Below the pieces are notes generated by a model. It worked only from the letters and a program-made list of their open reading frames with translations, was not told the DNA's origin and did not search any database. A DNA stretch of 64,000 nt from Mesorhizobium sp. M2E.F.Ca.ET.219.01.1.1 (GTDB taxonomy: Bacteria; Pseudomonadota; Alphaproteobacteria; Rhizobiales; Rhizobiaceae), in assembly GCF_004016445.2 (NCBI RefSeq), contig NZ_SADT02000001.1, forward strand, positions 1,841,630 through 1,905,629, written 5' to 3'. A program made the translations under genes and the position numbers. This document shows, one piece after another, positions 45,484 through 55,559 of this stretch. Each line of letters starts with the position of its first letter. The first letter of the stretch is position 1.

Positions 45484-45493
45484 AGGCGGCCAA

Positions 45494-46747
45494 TCAGACC
45501 GGCCGCACCAGCACGTGCTTCTTCTTGCCGAGCGAGAGCTTCACGACGCCTTCCGGGCCAAGGTCCTGGGACGTGACGATGCGCCGGTCGTCGGTCAGCG
45601 GCTGGTCGTTGACGCGCACGGCGCCGCCCTGGATATGGCGGCGCGCTTCGCCATTCGAGCCGGCCAGCCCGGCTGTGACGAACAGCGCCAGGATGCCGAT
45701 CCCGGCTTCGAGGTCCGATTTGGCGACTTCGACGCTGGGCAGCGTGTCGGCAAGCGCGCCTTCCTCGAAGGTCTTGCGCGCCGTTTCGCTTGCCGTCTCA
45801 GCCGCCTCACGGCCGTGCAGCATGGCGGTGATCTCGGTCGCGAGGATCTTCTTCGCCTCATTGATCTCCGAGCCACCGAGCTTTTCGAGCCGCGCCACCT
45901 CGTCCAGCGGCAGCGTGGTGTAGAGCTTCAAGAAGCGGCCGACATCAGCATCCTCGGTGTTACGCCAGTACTGCCAGAACTCGTAGGGCGAGAGCATGTC
46001 GCCATCGAGCCAGACGGCGCCCGAGGCGGATTTGCCCATCTTGGCGCCGGACGAGGTGGTGAGCAGCGGCGTGGTCATGGCGAAGAGCTGCACACCCTCC
46101 ATGCGGTGGCCGAGGTCGATGCCGTTGACGATGTTGCCCCACTGGTCTGAGCCGCCCATCTGCAGCCGGCAGCCGACGCGCTTGTAGAGCTCGACGAAGT
46201 CGTAGGCCTGCAGGATCATGTAGTTGAACTCGAGGAAAGACAGCGACTGCTCGCGGTCGAGCCTCAGCTTCACGGAATCGAAGGCGAGCATGCGGTTGAC
46301 CGAGAAGTGCCGGCCGACGTCGCGCAGGAAATTGACGTAGTTGATCTCCATCAGCCAGTCGGCGTTGTTGACCATGACCGCGTCGCCGGTACCGCTGCCG
46401 AACTTCAGGTAAGGCGCGAAATTGCGGCGGATGCCGACGAGATTGTCCTCGATGTCCTGCGGGGTGAGCAGCTTGCGGGCCTCGTCCTTGAAGGACGGGT
46501 CGCCGATCATCGAGGTGCCGCCGCCCATCAGCGCGATCGGCCGGTGGCCCGTCTGCTGCAGCCAATGCAGCATCATGATCTGGATCAGCGATCCGGCATG
46601 CAGACTCCGGGCGGTAGCGTCGAAGCCGATATAGGCGCTTACCGTTTCCTCGGCGAAAAGCTGGTCGAGGGCGGATTCGTCCGAAATCTGGTGGATGAAA
46701 CCGCGCTCGCTCATAATGCGCAGGAAATCGGATTTGAAGGCGTACAT
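45494..46747 (-). CDS. tyrS: Tyrosyl-tRNA synthetase
   Basis: Class I aminoacyl-tRNA synthetase charging tRNA-Tyr. The 417 aa have the HIGH-like [11 protein letters not shown] (about 47-57), the Tyr/ATP pocket and the KMSKS equivalent KMGKSASG (about 238), and a C-terminal S4 RNA-binding domain (about 350-415, [18 protein letters not shown]). ATG 46745-46747 follows AGGAAGAG by about 3 bases. No T-box or leader is expected in this group. Confidence 0.95.
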   Translation of the reverse strand: MYAFKSDFLRIMSERGFIHQISDESALDQLFAEETVSAYIGFDATARSLHAGSLIQIMMLHWLQQTGHRPIALMGGGTSMIGDPSFKDEARKLLTPQDIEDNLVGIRRNFAPYLKFGSGTGDAVMVNNADWLMEINYVNFLRDVGRHFSVNRMLAFDSVKLRLDREQSLSFLEFNYMILQAYDFVELYKRVGCRLQMGGSDQWGNIVNGIDLGHRMEGVQLFAMTTPLLTTSSGAKMGKSASGAVWLDGDMLSPYEFWQYWRNTEDADVGRFLKLYTTLPLDEVARLEKLGGSEINEAKKILATEITAMLHGREAAETASETARKTFEEGALADTLPSVEVAKSDLEAGIGILALFVTAGLAGSNGEARRHIQGGAVRVNDQPLTDDRRIVTSQDLGPEGVVKLSLGKKKHVLVRPV

Positions 46748-46980
46748 TTTCTCTTCCTGGAGATCGCTTGGCGCCAAGGCCAAGCTGGATATGAAGGCGC
46801 GCGTTTAGCATCCAAGCGCCGTTAGCAAAAGTGATTTCCGGTTTTGCGACCGATCGGACGCGGCGCCCAGGCGTCCTTGCTTCGCCCTTTTTGCTGTCGT
46901 AATGAGGCGCCGCGCACAGATAGGCGCCCATGCGCCGCGACGGGGCCATCCCGCAGTTTCAGATCGGACGAGCTCCCGCG

Positions 46981-48624
46981 ATGAACAGGAACTACATTCT
47001 CCTCTTTCTGTTCAGCATTGTCATGACCGTCAGCGGGCTGGCCAGCCTGCCGCCGGTGGACCGCGACGAATCCCGCTTCGTCCAGGCGACCAAGCAGATG
47101 GTCGAGACCGGAGACTATGTCGATATCCGCCTGCAGGACGTCACGCGCTACAAGAAGCCGATCGGCATCTACTGGCTGCAGTCCGCGGCGGTCGCGCTGA
47201 GCGGCGAGGGGGCGGCGGCGCCGATCTGGGTCTATCGCCTGGTCTCGATGCTGGGCATCGCGATCGCGGTCGTCGGCATCGGCTGGACCGGGACAAAACT
47301 CTTCGGCGCCAATGCCGGGCTGGCGGCCGGTCTGATGATGGCGGCGATCTTCGCCACCGCCTTCGAGGGACGCGACGCCAAGACCGACGCGATGCTTCTC
47401 GCCTGCTGCGTGATCGCGCAAGGCGCGCTGGCGCAGGTCTATATGGCAGCCAAGCGCAACGAGCCGGTTCCCGGACATCTGCCGTGGATCTTCTGGATCG
47501 CGCAAGCGCTGGGCATCCTGATCAAGGGTCCAGTTTCGCCGCTCTTGTCGCTGCTGACGGCCGCGGCGCTCTTTGCCTTCGACCGCGACTTGCGCTGGCT
47601 GCTGAAGATGAAGCTGGCGCGCGGCGTGGCGATCGTGCTTGTCATCGTCCTGCCTTGGCTCATCCTCATCACCTGGAAGAGCGGCGGCGCCTTCTTCCAG
47701 GAAGCGGTCGGCAAGGACATGCTGAACAAGGTGGCGCAGGGCGAGGAGTCGCACGGCCTGCCGCCCGGCTTCTACATGCTGACCTATTCGCTGTTCATGT
47801 GGCCCTTCGGGCTGATCGCGGTCGGCGCCGGGCTGCAGGCGATCAACCGGTTCTGGGACGATCCGCGCCTGCGCTTCTGCCTGGCCTGGTACATCCCGTT
47901 CTGGCTGGTCTTCGAGGCGATACCGACCAAGCTGCCGCATTACGTCATGCCGGCCTATCCGGGCATGGCACTTTTGATCGGCTGGCTGCTCACCTTGCCG
48001 GCAGACCAGGCCAATGCGCCGCTGAGGCGCTGGCAGACATGGCTGTGGTGGGCGACCGCCTTCGGCCTTGCCGTCGTGGCGATCGGCCTTGCCGTGGTCT
48101 GCGTCGGCGCGCCGCTTTATGTGGCGAAGACCTTCTCCTGGTGGAGCGTACCGGCGGCGATCGCCGCCCTGGTCACCGGCTATCTCGCTTTCCCAAGGCA
48201 GTTGCAGGTGTCGCTTCCGCGCATCGCCGCGATCGCGGTTGGCGCGGGCATCACCTTCAGCCTGCTGTTCGGCGTGATCGCGCCGTCGCTGAAGCCGATC
48301 TGGCTGAGTCCTGCGGTCAAGGCGGCGGTCGACGCCAACCGGCTTTGCGACACAACCGTGCTTGCCTCGGCAAAGTTCCAGGAGCCGAGCTTGATCTTCC
48401 TGGTCGGCACCAAGACCGTGCTCACCGATGTCGAGGGCGTGGCGCGGCATCTGCTCGACGATCCGGGCTGCGCGCTTGGGCTGGCGCCGATCAAGGACGA
48501 GCAGAAGCTTGCCGATGTGCTGACCGCCCAGGGCAAGTCGGCCAAGCGCCTGACCGAGATCGACGGCATCAACTATTCGTCAGGAGACAAGCTGTCGCTC
48601 GGGCTTTACCGGGTGGCGCCGTGA
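46981..48624 (+). CDS. ArnT-like glycosyltransferase (GT39/PMT family)
   Basis: A 547-aa polytopic membrane protein. The PMT signature PPVDRDESRFVQATKQMVETGDY is at about 22-45 (Asp/Glu catalytic candidates) and KKPIGIYWLQSAAV follows. About 10-12 TM segments, then a soluble C-terminal domain past about 440. Such enzymes transfer aminoarabinose or galacturonic acid from polyprenyl carriers to lipid A or core. It precedes a PAP2 phosphatase by 48 bases. ATG 46981 gives the usual MNRNYILL start. Confidence 0.87.
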   Translation: MNRNYILLFLFSIVMTVSGLASLPPVDRDESRFVQATKQMVETGDYVDIRLQDVTRYKKPIGIYWLQSAAVALSGEGAAAPIWVYRLVSMLGIAIAVVGIGWTGTKLFGANAGLAAGLMMAAIFATAFEGRDAKTDAMLLACCVIAQGALAQVYMAAKRNEPVPGHLPWIFWIAQALGILIKGPVSPLLSLLTAAALFAFDRDLRWLLKMKLARGVAIVLVIVLPWLILITWKSGGAFFQEAVGKDMLNKVAQGEESHGLPPGFYMLTYSLFMWPFGLIAVGAGLQAINRFWDDPRLRFCLAWYIPFWLVFEAIPTKLPHYVMPAYPGMALLIGWLLTLPADQANAPLRRWQTWLWWATAFGLAVVAIGLAVVCVGAPLYVAKTFSWWSVPAAIAALVTGYLAFPRQLQVSLPRIAAIAVGAGITFSLLFGVIAPSLKPIWLSPAVKAAVDANRLCDTTVLASAKFQEPSLIFLVGTKTVLTDVEGVARHLLDDPGCALGLAPIKDEQKLADVLTAQGKSAKRLTEIDGINYSSGDKLSLGLYRVAP

Positions 48625-48672
48625 TGAATAGCCTCGGGCGTCGAATGCTCCTATAGACTTTGCGCCAAAGCC

Positions 48673-49536
48673 ATGTCCGTAGCGCCCCTTGCCCTCTACC
48701 GCCGCTCGCTCGGCAATTTCCGCGATACGATGTCGATCGTGAGGCGGCGCTTTGCCTTGAGGCCGGCGCGCTATCCGCGAATTCCATGGAGCGTCTGGCT
48801 CATAGCCTGGGTGCTGCTCACCGTGGCGGTCTTCCTGCGCCTCGACGCCGGCGCGGGCGAGATGCGCGGCGAATGGTCCCCCGGCTTCGGGCGCTTCACC
48901 GATTTCTTCACGCAGTTCGGCCTTGGCGGCTGGTACCTCATTCCGGCTGCGCTCTGCCTCATCGCCGCCAACCTGACGGATTGGCGCGGCCTTTCCCGGC
49001 AAGGCCGGATGCTGGTCTACAACTGGACCTGCTTCGCCTTCCTGGTGCTGTGCGCAGCCGGCCTGTCCGGTCTCGCGGTCAACCTGCTGAAATACGGCAT
49101 CGGCCGGGCCCGGCCGTTCTATTTCAACAGTTTCGGCGTCCTGTCGCTGCATCCCTTCGCCATGGATGCGCGCTTCGCCGGCTTTCCGTCCGGCCATGCC
49201 ACGACGATGGGCGCGGTGTTCGGCATCCTGCTGCTTTTGTTCCCGCGGCGCTGGTATATCGCGCTGGCGGTCACCGCCTGCATCGCCTCGACCCGCGTCT
49301 TCGTCGGCGCGCATTATCCGAGTGACACGGTCGCGGGCTTCGGCCTCGGGCTGGCTTTTGCGGTGCTCTCGGGGCTGGTGTTCGCCCGGCTGGGTTTCAT
49401 CTTCCGCCAGACAAGCGCGAAGCTGCCGGTGCGCAAACGGACATTCAGGCTGGCACCGTCCCGCGCGCCGAGAATGTCGAGGGTCGGCCCGGTCGAGAGC
49501 GGTGAGATCCGTGCCGACCGAGCCCAGACTCCTTAA
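48673..49536 (+). CDS. PAP2 family phosphatase (lipid A phosphatase-like)
   Basis: A 287-aa membrane phosphatase. All three PAP2 motifs: KYGIGRARPFYF (about 137-148), FPSGHATTMG (about 173-182) and RVFVGAHYPSDTVAG (about 209-223). Five or six TM segments. The C-terminal basic tail (KLPVRKRTFRLAPSRAPR) is probably cytoplasmic. It follows the ArnT-like gene, suggesting joint lipid A or carrier-lipid modification. Confidence 0.85.
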   Translation: MSVAPLALYRRSLGNFRDTMSIVRRRFALRPARYPRIPWSVWLIAWVLLTVAVFLRLDAGAGEMRGEWSPGFGRFTDFFTQFGLGGWYLIPAALCLIAANLTDWRGLSRQGRMLVYNWTCFAFLVLCAAGLSGLAVNLLKYGIGRARPFYFNSFGVLSLHPFAMDARFAGFPSGHATTMGAVFGILLLLFPRRWYIALAVTACIASTRVFVGAHYPSDTVAGFGLGLAFAVLSGLVFARLGFIFRQTSAKLPVRKRTFRLAPSRAPRMSRVGPVESGEIRADRAQTP

Positions 49537-49563
49537 GGCGCCCGGGCCGGCACTCTCCGGTGC

Positions 49564-50238
49564 TTAGCGCAGGCGCTTCGGCCTCGGATCAGCGAGCTCG
49601 CCGGCCAGGCGCCGGTCGAGATAGTCGGCGCATTCATGGATCAGCAACTCGGCGTCATTGGCGAAGAAATGGTTGGCGCCGGGCAGCGTCTTCTGGGTGA
49701 TGGTGATGCCCTTTTGCGTGTGCAGCTTGTCGACCAGGCCCTGCACGTCCTTGGGCGGCGCCACCTTGTCGGCATCGCCATGGATGATCAGGCCGGATGA
49801 AGGGCAGGGCGCCAGGAACGAGAAATCATAGGTGTTGGGCTGCGGCGCGACCGAGATGAAGCCCTCGATCTCGGGCCGGCGCATCAGAAGCTGCATGCCG
49901 ATCCAGGAGCCGAAGGAATAGCCGGCGACCCAGCAGCTTTTCGAATCCGGATGCAGCGACTGCACCCAGTCAAGCGCGGCGGCCGCGTCCGACAACTCGC
50001 CGGTGCCGTGGTCGAACTCGCCCTGGCTGCGGCCGATGCCGCGGAAATTGAAGCGCAGCACGGTGAAATCGCGCTTCTGGAACATGTAGAAGAGGTCGTA
50101 GACGATCTTGTTGTTCATCGTGCCGCCGAATTGCGGGTGCGGGTGCAGCACGATGGCGATCGGGGCGCTCTTTTCCTTCGAGGGCTGATAGCGTCCCTCC
50201 AGGCGACCAGCCGGACCGGCGAAAATGACCTCAGGCAT
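49564..50238 (-). CDS. Alpha/beta hydrolase
   Basis: A 224-aa hydrolase. IAIVLHPHPQFGGTMNNKIVYDLFY (oxyanion block) and FNFRGIGRSQGEFDHGTGE, nucleophile GYSFGSWIGM (about 103), Asp in IIHGDADKVAPP and His in LPGANHFF. This is the DUF3530-like/'dienelactone'-type small hydrolase often called YsgA-like in alphaproteobacteria. ATG 50236-50238 with GGAG about 6 bases upstream. Divergent from the suf operon with the ICE box between. Confidence 0.85.
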   Translation of the reverse strand: MPEVIFAGPAGRLEGRYQPSKEKSAPIAIVLHPHPQFGGTMNNKIVYDLFYMFQKRDFTVLRFNFRGIGRSQGEFDHGTGELSDAAAALDWVQSLHPDSKSCWVAGYSFGSWIGMQLLMRRPEIEGFISVAPQPNTYDFSFLAPCPSSGLIIHGDADKVAPPKDVQGLVDKLHTQKGITITQKTLPGANHFFANDAELLIHECADYLDRRLAGELADPRPKRLR

Positions 50239-50355
50239 AAAATACTCCACGTGGCATATGAATGCGCTAGCCCGGAACTCTTTCGGCCCTAACTCTGCTG
50301 CGGCCCCAAACCTTCTGTGGCCTTGACGCCGGGCGAGCGTCTTCCTAGAAGCTAG

Positions 50356-50372
50356 TTTAGAATGGTTCAAAA
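50356..50372. promoter_or_regulatory. Irr box (iron control element) at the suf operon
   Basis: TTTAGAATGGTTCAAAA has the TTTAGAA-N3-TTCTAAA pattern of the rhizobial Irr operator, with a single mismatch in the right arm. It is 134 bases upstream of the first suf gene and 118 bases from the divergent hydrolase start. Irr represses iron-using functions under iron limitation. Confidence 0.6.
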
Positions 50373-50505
50373 CTGGGAGGCCGAAACCCGATGGTCCGGC
50401 CGCCCGCGCCGCAAGCCGGGTAAATAGGACGGCTTGCCTTGCAATTTCAAGGAAATAACGCGCTATCCTCGCGGGATAGTCGGCGGAAGGACGAACTGAG
50501 CGAAA

Positions 50506-51666
50506 ATGGCCGCAACCCGCGCCTATCTCGACTACAATGCCAGCGCGCCGCTCATTGCGGAAGCGCGGGCGGCGATGGTCGCCGCGCTCGATGCCGCCAA
50601 CCCGTCATCGGTCCACACCGAGGGCCGCGCCTCGCGCCGGCTGGTCGAGGACGCGCGCCGCGACGTGGCGCGGCTGGTCAACGCCAGGCCCGAACATGTC
50701 ATCTTCACCTCCGGAGCCACCGAAGCCGCCTCGACGCTGCTTACGCCCGACTGGCGGATGGGGCGCGGCGCTATCCGCATGAGCCACCTCTATGTCTCGG
50801 CGGCCGACCATCCCTGCATCCTGAACGGCGGCCGCTTCACGCCGGCGCAGGTGACGAGGGTCGGCGTCGACCGGAACGGCATCGCCGATCTCGAGGTGCT
50901 TGCCGGCGCGCTCGCCAAGCATGACAAGTCCGCCGGCCTGCCGCTGGTGGCGATCCATGCCGCCAACAACGAGACAGGCATCGTCCAGCCGGTCGGGCGC
51001 ATCGCCGAAATCGTCAAGGCCGCCGGCGGGGTGCTGGTCGTCGATGCCGTGCAGGCCGCCGGGCGGATTCCGCTCGATATGTCAGCTCCTTATGCCGATT
51101 ATCTGATCCTGTCCTCGCACAAGATCGGCGGCCCCAAGGGCGTCGGCGCGATCGTCGCCGCGTCCGACCTGATGATGCCGCGGCCGCTGGTCAATGGCGG
51201 CGGCCAGGAGAAGGGCCACCGCGCCGGTACCGAGAACGTCGCCGGGATCGCCGGTTTCGGCGCCGCCGCGCGGGTAGCACTTGCGGGCTTGGACGACATG
51301 CACGCCATCGCGCGCCGACGTGACGAGGTCGAAGCCATCGTGACCGAACTGGCGCCTGACGCGGAAATCTTCGGAAATGGCGCTCAGAGGCTTGCCAACA
51401 CGACATTCTTCGCTATTCCCGGCGTCAAGGCCGAAACGGCGCAGATCGCATTCGACCTTGCCGGCGTCGCGCTGTCGGCGGGCTCGGCCTGTTCGTCGGG
51501 AAAGGTCGGGCCAAGCCATGTGCTGAAGGCCATGGGCCATGGCGACAGCCTGGGCGCCTTGCGCGTCTCGATCGGCCGCGCGACCGGCGCCGAGGAGATA
51601 GAGGCCTTCCGGGCGGCGCTGGCGGGCATCGTCGCGCGCCGGGCGGGCAAGGAAGAAGCCGCCTGA
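50506..51666 (+). CDS. Cysteine desulfurase, NifS/IscS-like
   Basis: A 386-aa PLP enzyme that removes sulfur from cysteine for Fe-S assembly. PLP lysine in DYLILSSHKIGGPKGVG (about 204), Cys in SAGSACSSGKVGPSHVL (about 328), and YLDYNASAPL as the N-terminal signature. It is the first gene before sufB, in the position commonly occupied by a NifS-type desulfurase in rhizobia. An IscR-like regulator was not found upstream. Group I (IscS/NifS) rather than group II, which is present downstream as SufS. Confidence 0.9.
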   Translation: MAATRAYLDYNASAPLIAEARAAMVAALDAANPSSVHTEGRASRRLVEDARRDVARLVNARPEHVIFTSGATEAASTLLTPDWRMGRGAIRMSHLYVSAADHPCILNGGRFTPAQVTRVGVDRNGIADLEVLAGALAKHDKSAGLPLVAIHAANNETGIVQPVGRIAEIVKAAGGVLVVDAVQAAGRIPLDMSAPYADYLILSSHKIGGPKGVGAIVAASDLMMPRPLVNGGGQEKGHRAGTENVAGIAGFGAAARVALAGLDDMHAIARRRDEVEAIVTELAPDAEIFGNGAQRLANTTFFAIPGVKAETAQIAFDLAGVALSAGSACSSGKVGPSHVLKAMGHGDSLGALRVSIGRATGAEEIEAFRAALAGIVARRAGKEEAA

Positions 51667-51808
51667 CGGCGGCGAAAATGAATTCAGGCCCTGCGGCCTG
51701 GTAGAGTGGTGCGTTTTGTCCTGGCCGGGTGAATTTCCGGCGGACACGCACTATATGGAGCTTACTCCGCTGCGCACCCCTGCCGGGATGCGATTACAGC
51801 GGTGCCAT

Positions 51809-51836
51809 AGTTTGAAAACTGCCGGGCCTTGACCCC
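51809..51836. promoter_or_regulatory. Small palindrome and hairpin before sufB
   Basis: AGTTTGAAAACT has perfect arms AGTTT/AAACT (51809-51820), directly followed by the hairpin GCCGGG...CCCGGC. This is in the 190-base gap before sufB and may be an operator or mRNA structure; no terminator T run is present. Confidence 0.3.
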
Positions 51837-51856
51837 GGCGTGTATGGAGAACGCTT

Positions 51857-53377
<1,521 letters not shown>

Positions 53378-53403
53378 CCGCAAAAGTTATTCAGGAAGAA
53401 ACT

Positions 53404-54159
53404 ATGCTTGAGATAAAGAATTTGCATGCCCGCATCGTTGATGACGGCACCGAGATCATCCGCGGGCTGAACCTGACGGTGAAAGCCGGCGAGGTCGTCG
53501 CCATCATGGGGCCGAACGGTTCGGGCAAGTCGACGCTGTCCTACATCCTCGCCGGCCGCGAGGACTATGAGGTGACCGAGGGCGACATCCTCTATAACGG
53601 CCAGTCGATCCTCGAAATGGATCCAGCCGAGCGCGCCACCGCCGGCATCTTCCTCGCCTTCCAGTATCCGATGGAGATACCGGGCGTGGCGACGATGGAA
53701 TTCCTGAAAGTGGCGATGAACGAGCAGCGCAAGGCGCGCGGCGAGGAGCCGCTCAAGGTGCCGGAATTCCTCAAGCGCGTGAAGGAAGCGGCGGCCTCGC
53801 TCAACATGGACATGAACATGTTGAAACGGCCGCTCAATGTCGGCTTCTCGGGCGGCGAGAAGAAGCGGGCCGAGATCCTGCAGATGAAGCTTTTGGAACC
53901 GAAGCTCTGCGTGCTCGACGAGACCGATTCCGGCCTCGACATCGATGCGCTGAAGATCGTGTCCGACGGCGTCAACGCGCTGCGTTCGCCGGAACGCGCC
54001 ATCGTCGTCATCACCCACTATCAGCGCCTGCTCGAGCACATCGTGCCGGACTCGGTGCACGTGCTTTACAAGGGCCAGGTCATCAAGTCGGGCGACAAGT
54101 CGCTGGCGCTCGATCTCGAGGCCAACGGCTATGCCGGCGTGATCGGCGAAGCCGCGTGA
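53404..54159 (+). CDS. sufC: Fe-S cluster assembly ATPase SufC
   Basis: A 251-aa ABC-type ATPase: Walker A GPNGSGKST (about 38), Q-loop FLAFQYPMEIPG, signature FSGGEKKRAEILQM (about 147), Walker B LCVLDETDSGLDIDAL, H-loop VVITHYQRLL. It binds SufB and SufD. AAGAAAC upstream of ATG 53404. One base separates its stop from an alternative sufD ATG. Confidence 0.96.
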   Translation: MLEIKNLHARIVDDGTEIIRGLNLTVKAGEVVAIMGPNGSGKSTLSYILAGREDYEVTEGDILYNGQSILEMDPAERATAGIFLAFQYPMEIPGVATMEFLKVAMNEQRKARGEEPLKVPEFLKRVKEAAASLNMDMNMLKRPLNVGFSGGEKKRAEILQMKLLEPKLCVLDETDSGLDIDALKIVSDGVNALRSPERAIVVITHYQRLLEHIVPDSVHVLYKGQVIKSGDKSLALDLEANGYAGVIGEAA

Positions 54160-54184
54160 GATGGGAGCAGTCGAGGCGAAAGTC

Positions 54185-55456
54185 ATGAACATGCATGCAC
54201 AGCCCCAGCGGACCTTGGCCGAGACGGGGCTGATCGACGCCTTCGGCGAGCGGCTCTCGCTGCTGCCCGGCGACGGCGCGGTGATGGTGAAGCGCGACGA
54301 TGCGATCGAGGCGATCAAGCACGGCCTGCCGACGCGCCGCGTCGAATCCTGGCACTATACGGATCTGCGCCGGCTGCTGACCTCGGTGCCGGCTTTCGAG
54401 GCCGGCGCCGTTGCCAAGGCGCTTGCGCCGGTTCTTGAAGGGTCGGCCGTGCTGCCTGTGCTGAACGGAGTCTCACAAGCGAAGCTGCCTGAGGTCGAAG
54501 GCGTCACGGTGCAGCGCCTGTCGGAGAAGCTGACCGACGGCAGCGCCGCGCCCGGGCTCGACCCCTATGGCGACGACGATGCGATCGGCGCGCTCAACAC
54601 GGCCTTCGTCGCCGACGGCTATTTCGTCGATATTGCCGACGGCACCCAGCTGGAAAGGCCGATCGAATTGCAGAACCTGCAGGCCGGCGGCCAGTCGCAT
54701 GTGCGGCTCTTGGCGCGTATCGGCGCCGGCGCTAAGGCGATCATCGTCGAGCGCCAGACGGGCGTGGGCGACGAGGCGCTCGTCTCTTCGGTCATCCAGC
54801 TCGTGGTTGGTGACGGCGCCGAGGTGACCTGGCTGATCGTGCAGGAGCAGCCGGACACGGCCACGCATCTCGCCCAGTTCAAGGCGCATATCGGCAAGGA
54901 CGCCAAGCTGACGCTGTTCGTGATGAATGCCGGCGGCAAGTTGGTTCGCCAGGAGGTCGTCGTCAGGACGACAGGCGAGGGCGCTGACTTCAAATTGCGC
55001 GGCATCAACCTTCTCGCCGGCGACACCCATACCGACACCACCATGGTGCTCGACCACGCCGTGCCGCATACGACGTCGACGGAAGTGATCCGCAACGTGG
55101 TGACCGGTAAGGCGCGCGGCGTCTTCCAGGGCCGCATCAACGTGCATCAATACGCGCAGAAGACCAACGCCAAGATGGCCTGCAACACGCTGCTCCTGTC
55201 GGATGACGGCGAGTTCTCGACCAAGCCGGAGCTGGAAATCTTCGCCGACGACGTGGTCTGCGGCCATGGCGCGACGGTCACCGAGATCGACCACGACCAT
55301 CTGTTCTACCTGATGGCGCGCGGCATCGACGAGAAGAGCGCGCGGGGCCTTCTGGTGAAGGCTTTCGTCGCCGAAGTGATCGAGGAACTGGACGACGAAG
55401 CGCTGGTCGAAGCGCTCGAAGAGCGGCTCGACGGCTGGTTTTCGACGCACGGCTAG
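54185..55456 (+). CDS. sufD: Fe-S cluster assembly protein SufD
   Basis: A 423-aa SufB paralogue. Typical: RRVESWHYTDLRRLL, GVFQGRINVHQYAQKTNAKMACNTLLLSDDGEFSTKPELEIFADDVVCGHGATVTEID, and DHLFYLMARGIDEKSARGLLVKAFV. ATG 54185 (MNMHAQP) is preceded by GAGG about 8 bases upstream; an ATG at 54161 touching the sufC stop would add 8 residues. The following repeat (55463-55535) separates it from sufS. Confidence 0.93.
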   Translation: MNMHAQPQRTLAETGLIDAFGERLSLLPGDGAVMVKRDDAIEAIKHGLPTRRVESWHYTDLRRLLTSVPAFEAGAVAKALAPVLEGSAVLPVLNGVSQAKLPEVEGVTVQRLSEKLTDGSAAPGLDPYGDDDAIGALNTAFVADGYFVDIADGTQLERPIELQNLQAGGQSHVRLLARIGAGAKAIIVERQTGVGDEALVSSVIQLVVGDGAEVTWLIVQEQPDTATHLAQFKAHIGKDAKLTLFVMNAGGKLVRQEVVVRTTGEGADFKLRGINLLAGDTHTDTTMVLDHAVPHTTSTEVIRNVVTGKARGVFQGRINVHQYAQKTNAKMACNTLLLSDDGEFSTKPELEIFADDVVCGHGATVTEIDHDHLFYLMARGIDEKSARGLLVKAFVAEVIEELDDEALVEALEERLDGWFSTHG

Positions 55457-55462
55457 CGCTTA

Positions 55463-55535
55463 ACCTTCTCCCCTTGCGGGAGAAGGTGGATTGGCGCGGA
55501 GCGCCAAGACGGATGAGGGGTGCTGGACGGAGTGA
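55463..55535. repeat. Single-arm mosaic repeat inside the suf operon
   Basis: AACCTTCTCCCCTTGCGGGA, then GAAGGTGGATTGG and GCGCGGAGCGCCAAGACGG form hairpins; on the minus strand it reads CCTCATCCGTCTTGGCGCTC, then CGCGCCAATCCACCTTCTCC, the same arm as the 23442-23608 element. It lies between sufD and sufS and has no terminator-like T run, so transcription probably passes through. Confidence 0.65.
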
Positions 55536-55559
55536 GGCGTTGCCTCGGAAGAGCTTGTG

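Noticed and set aside
46822..48450. A 542-codon frame opposite the glycosyltransferase gene
   Set aside because: It is antisense to a clear membrane protein; its translation is low-complexity His/Arg/Asp/Gln and has no domain.
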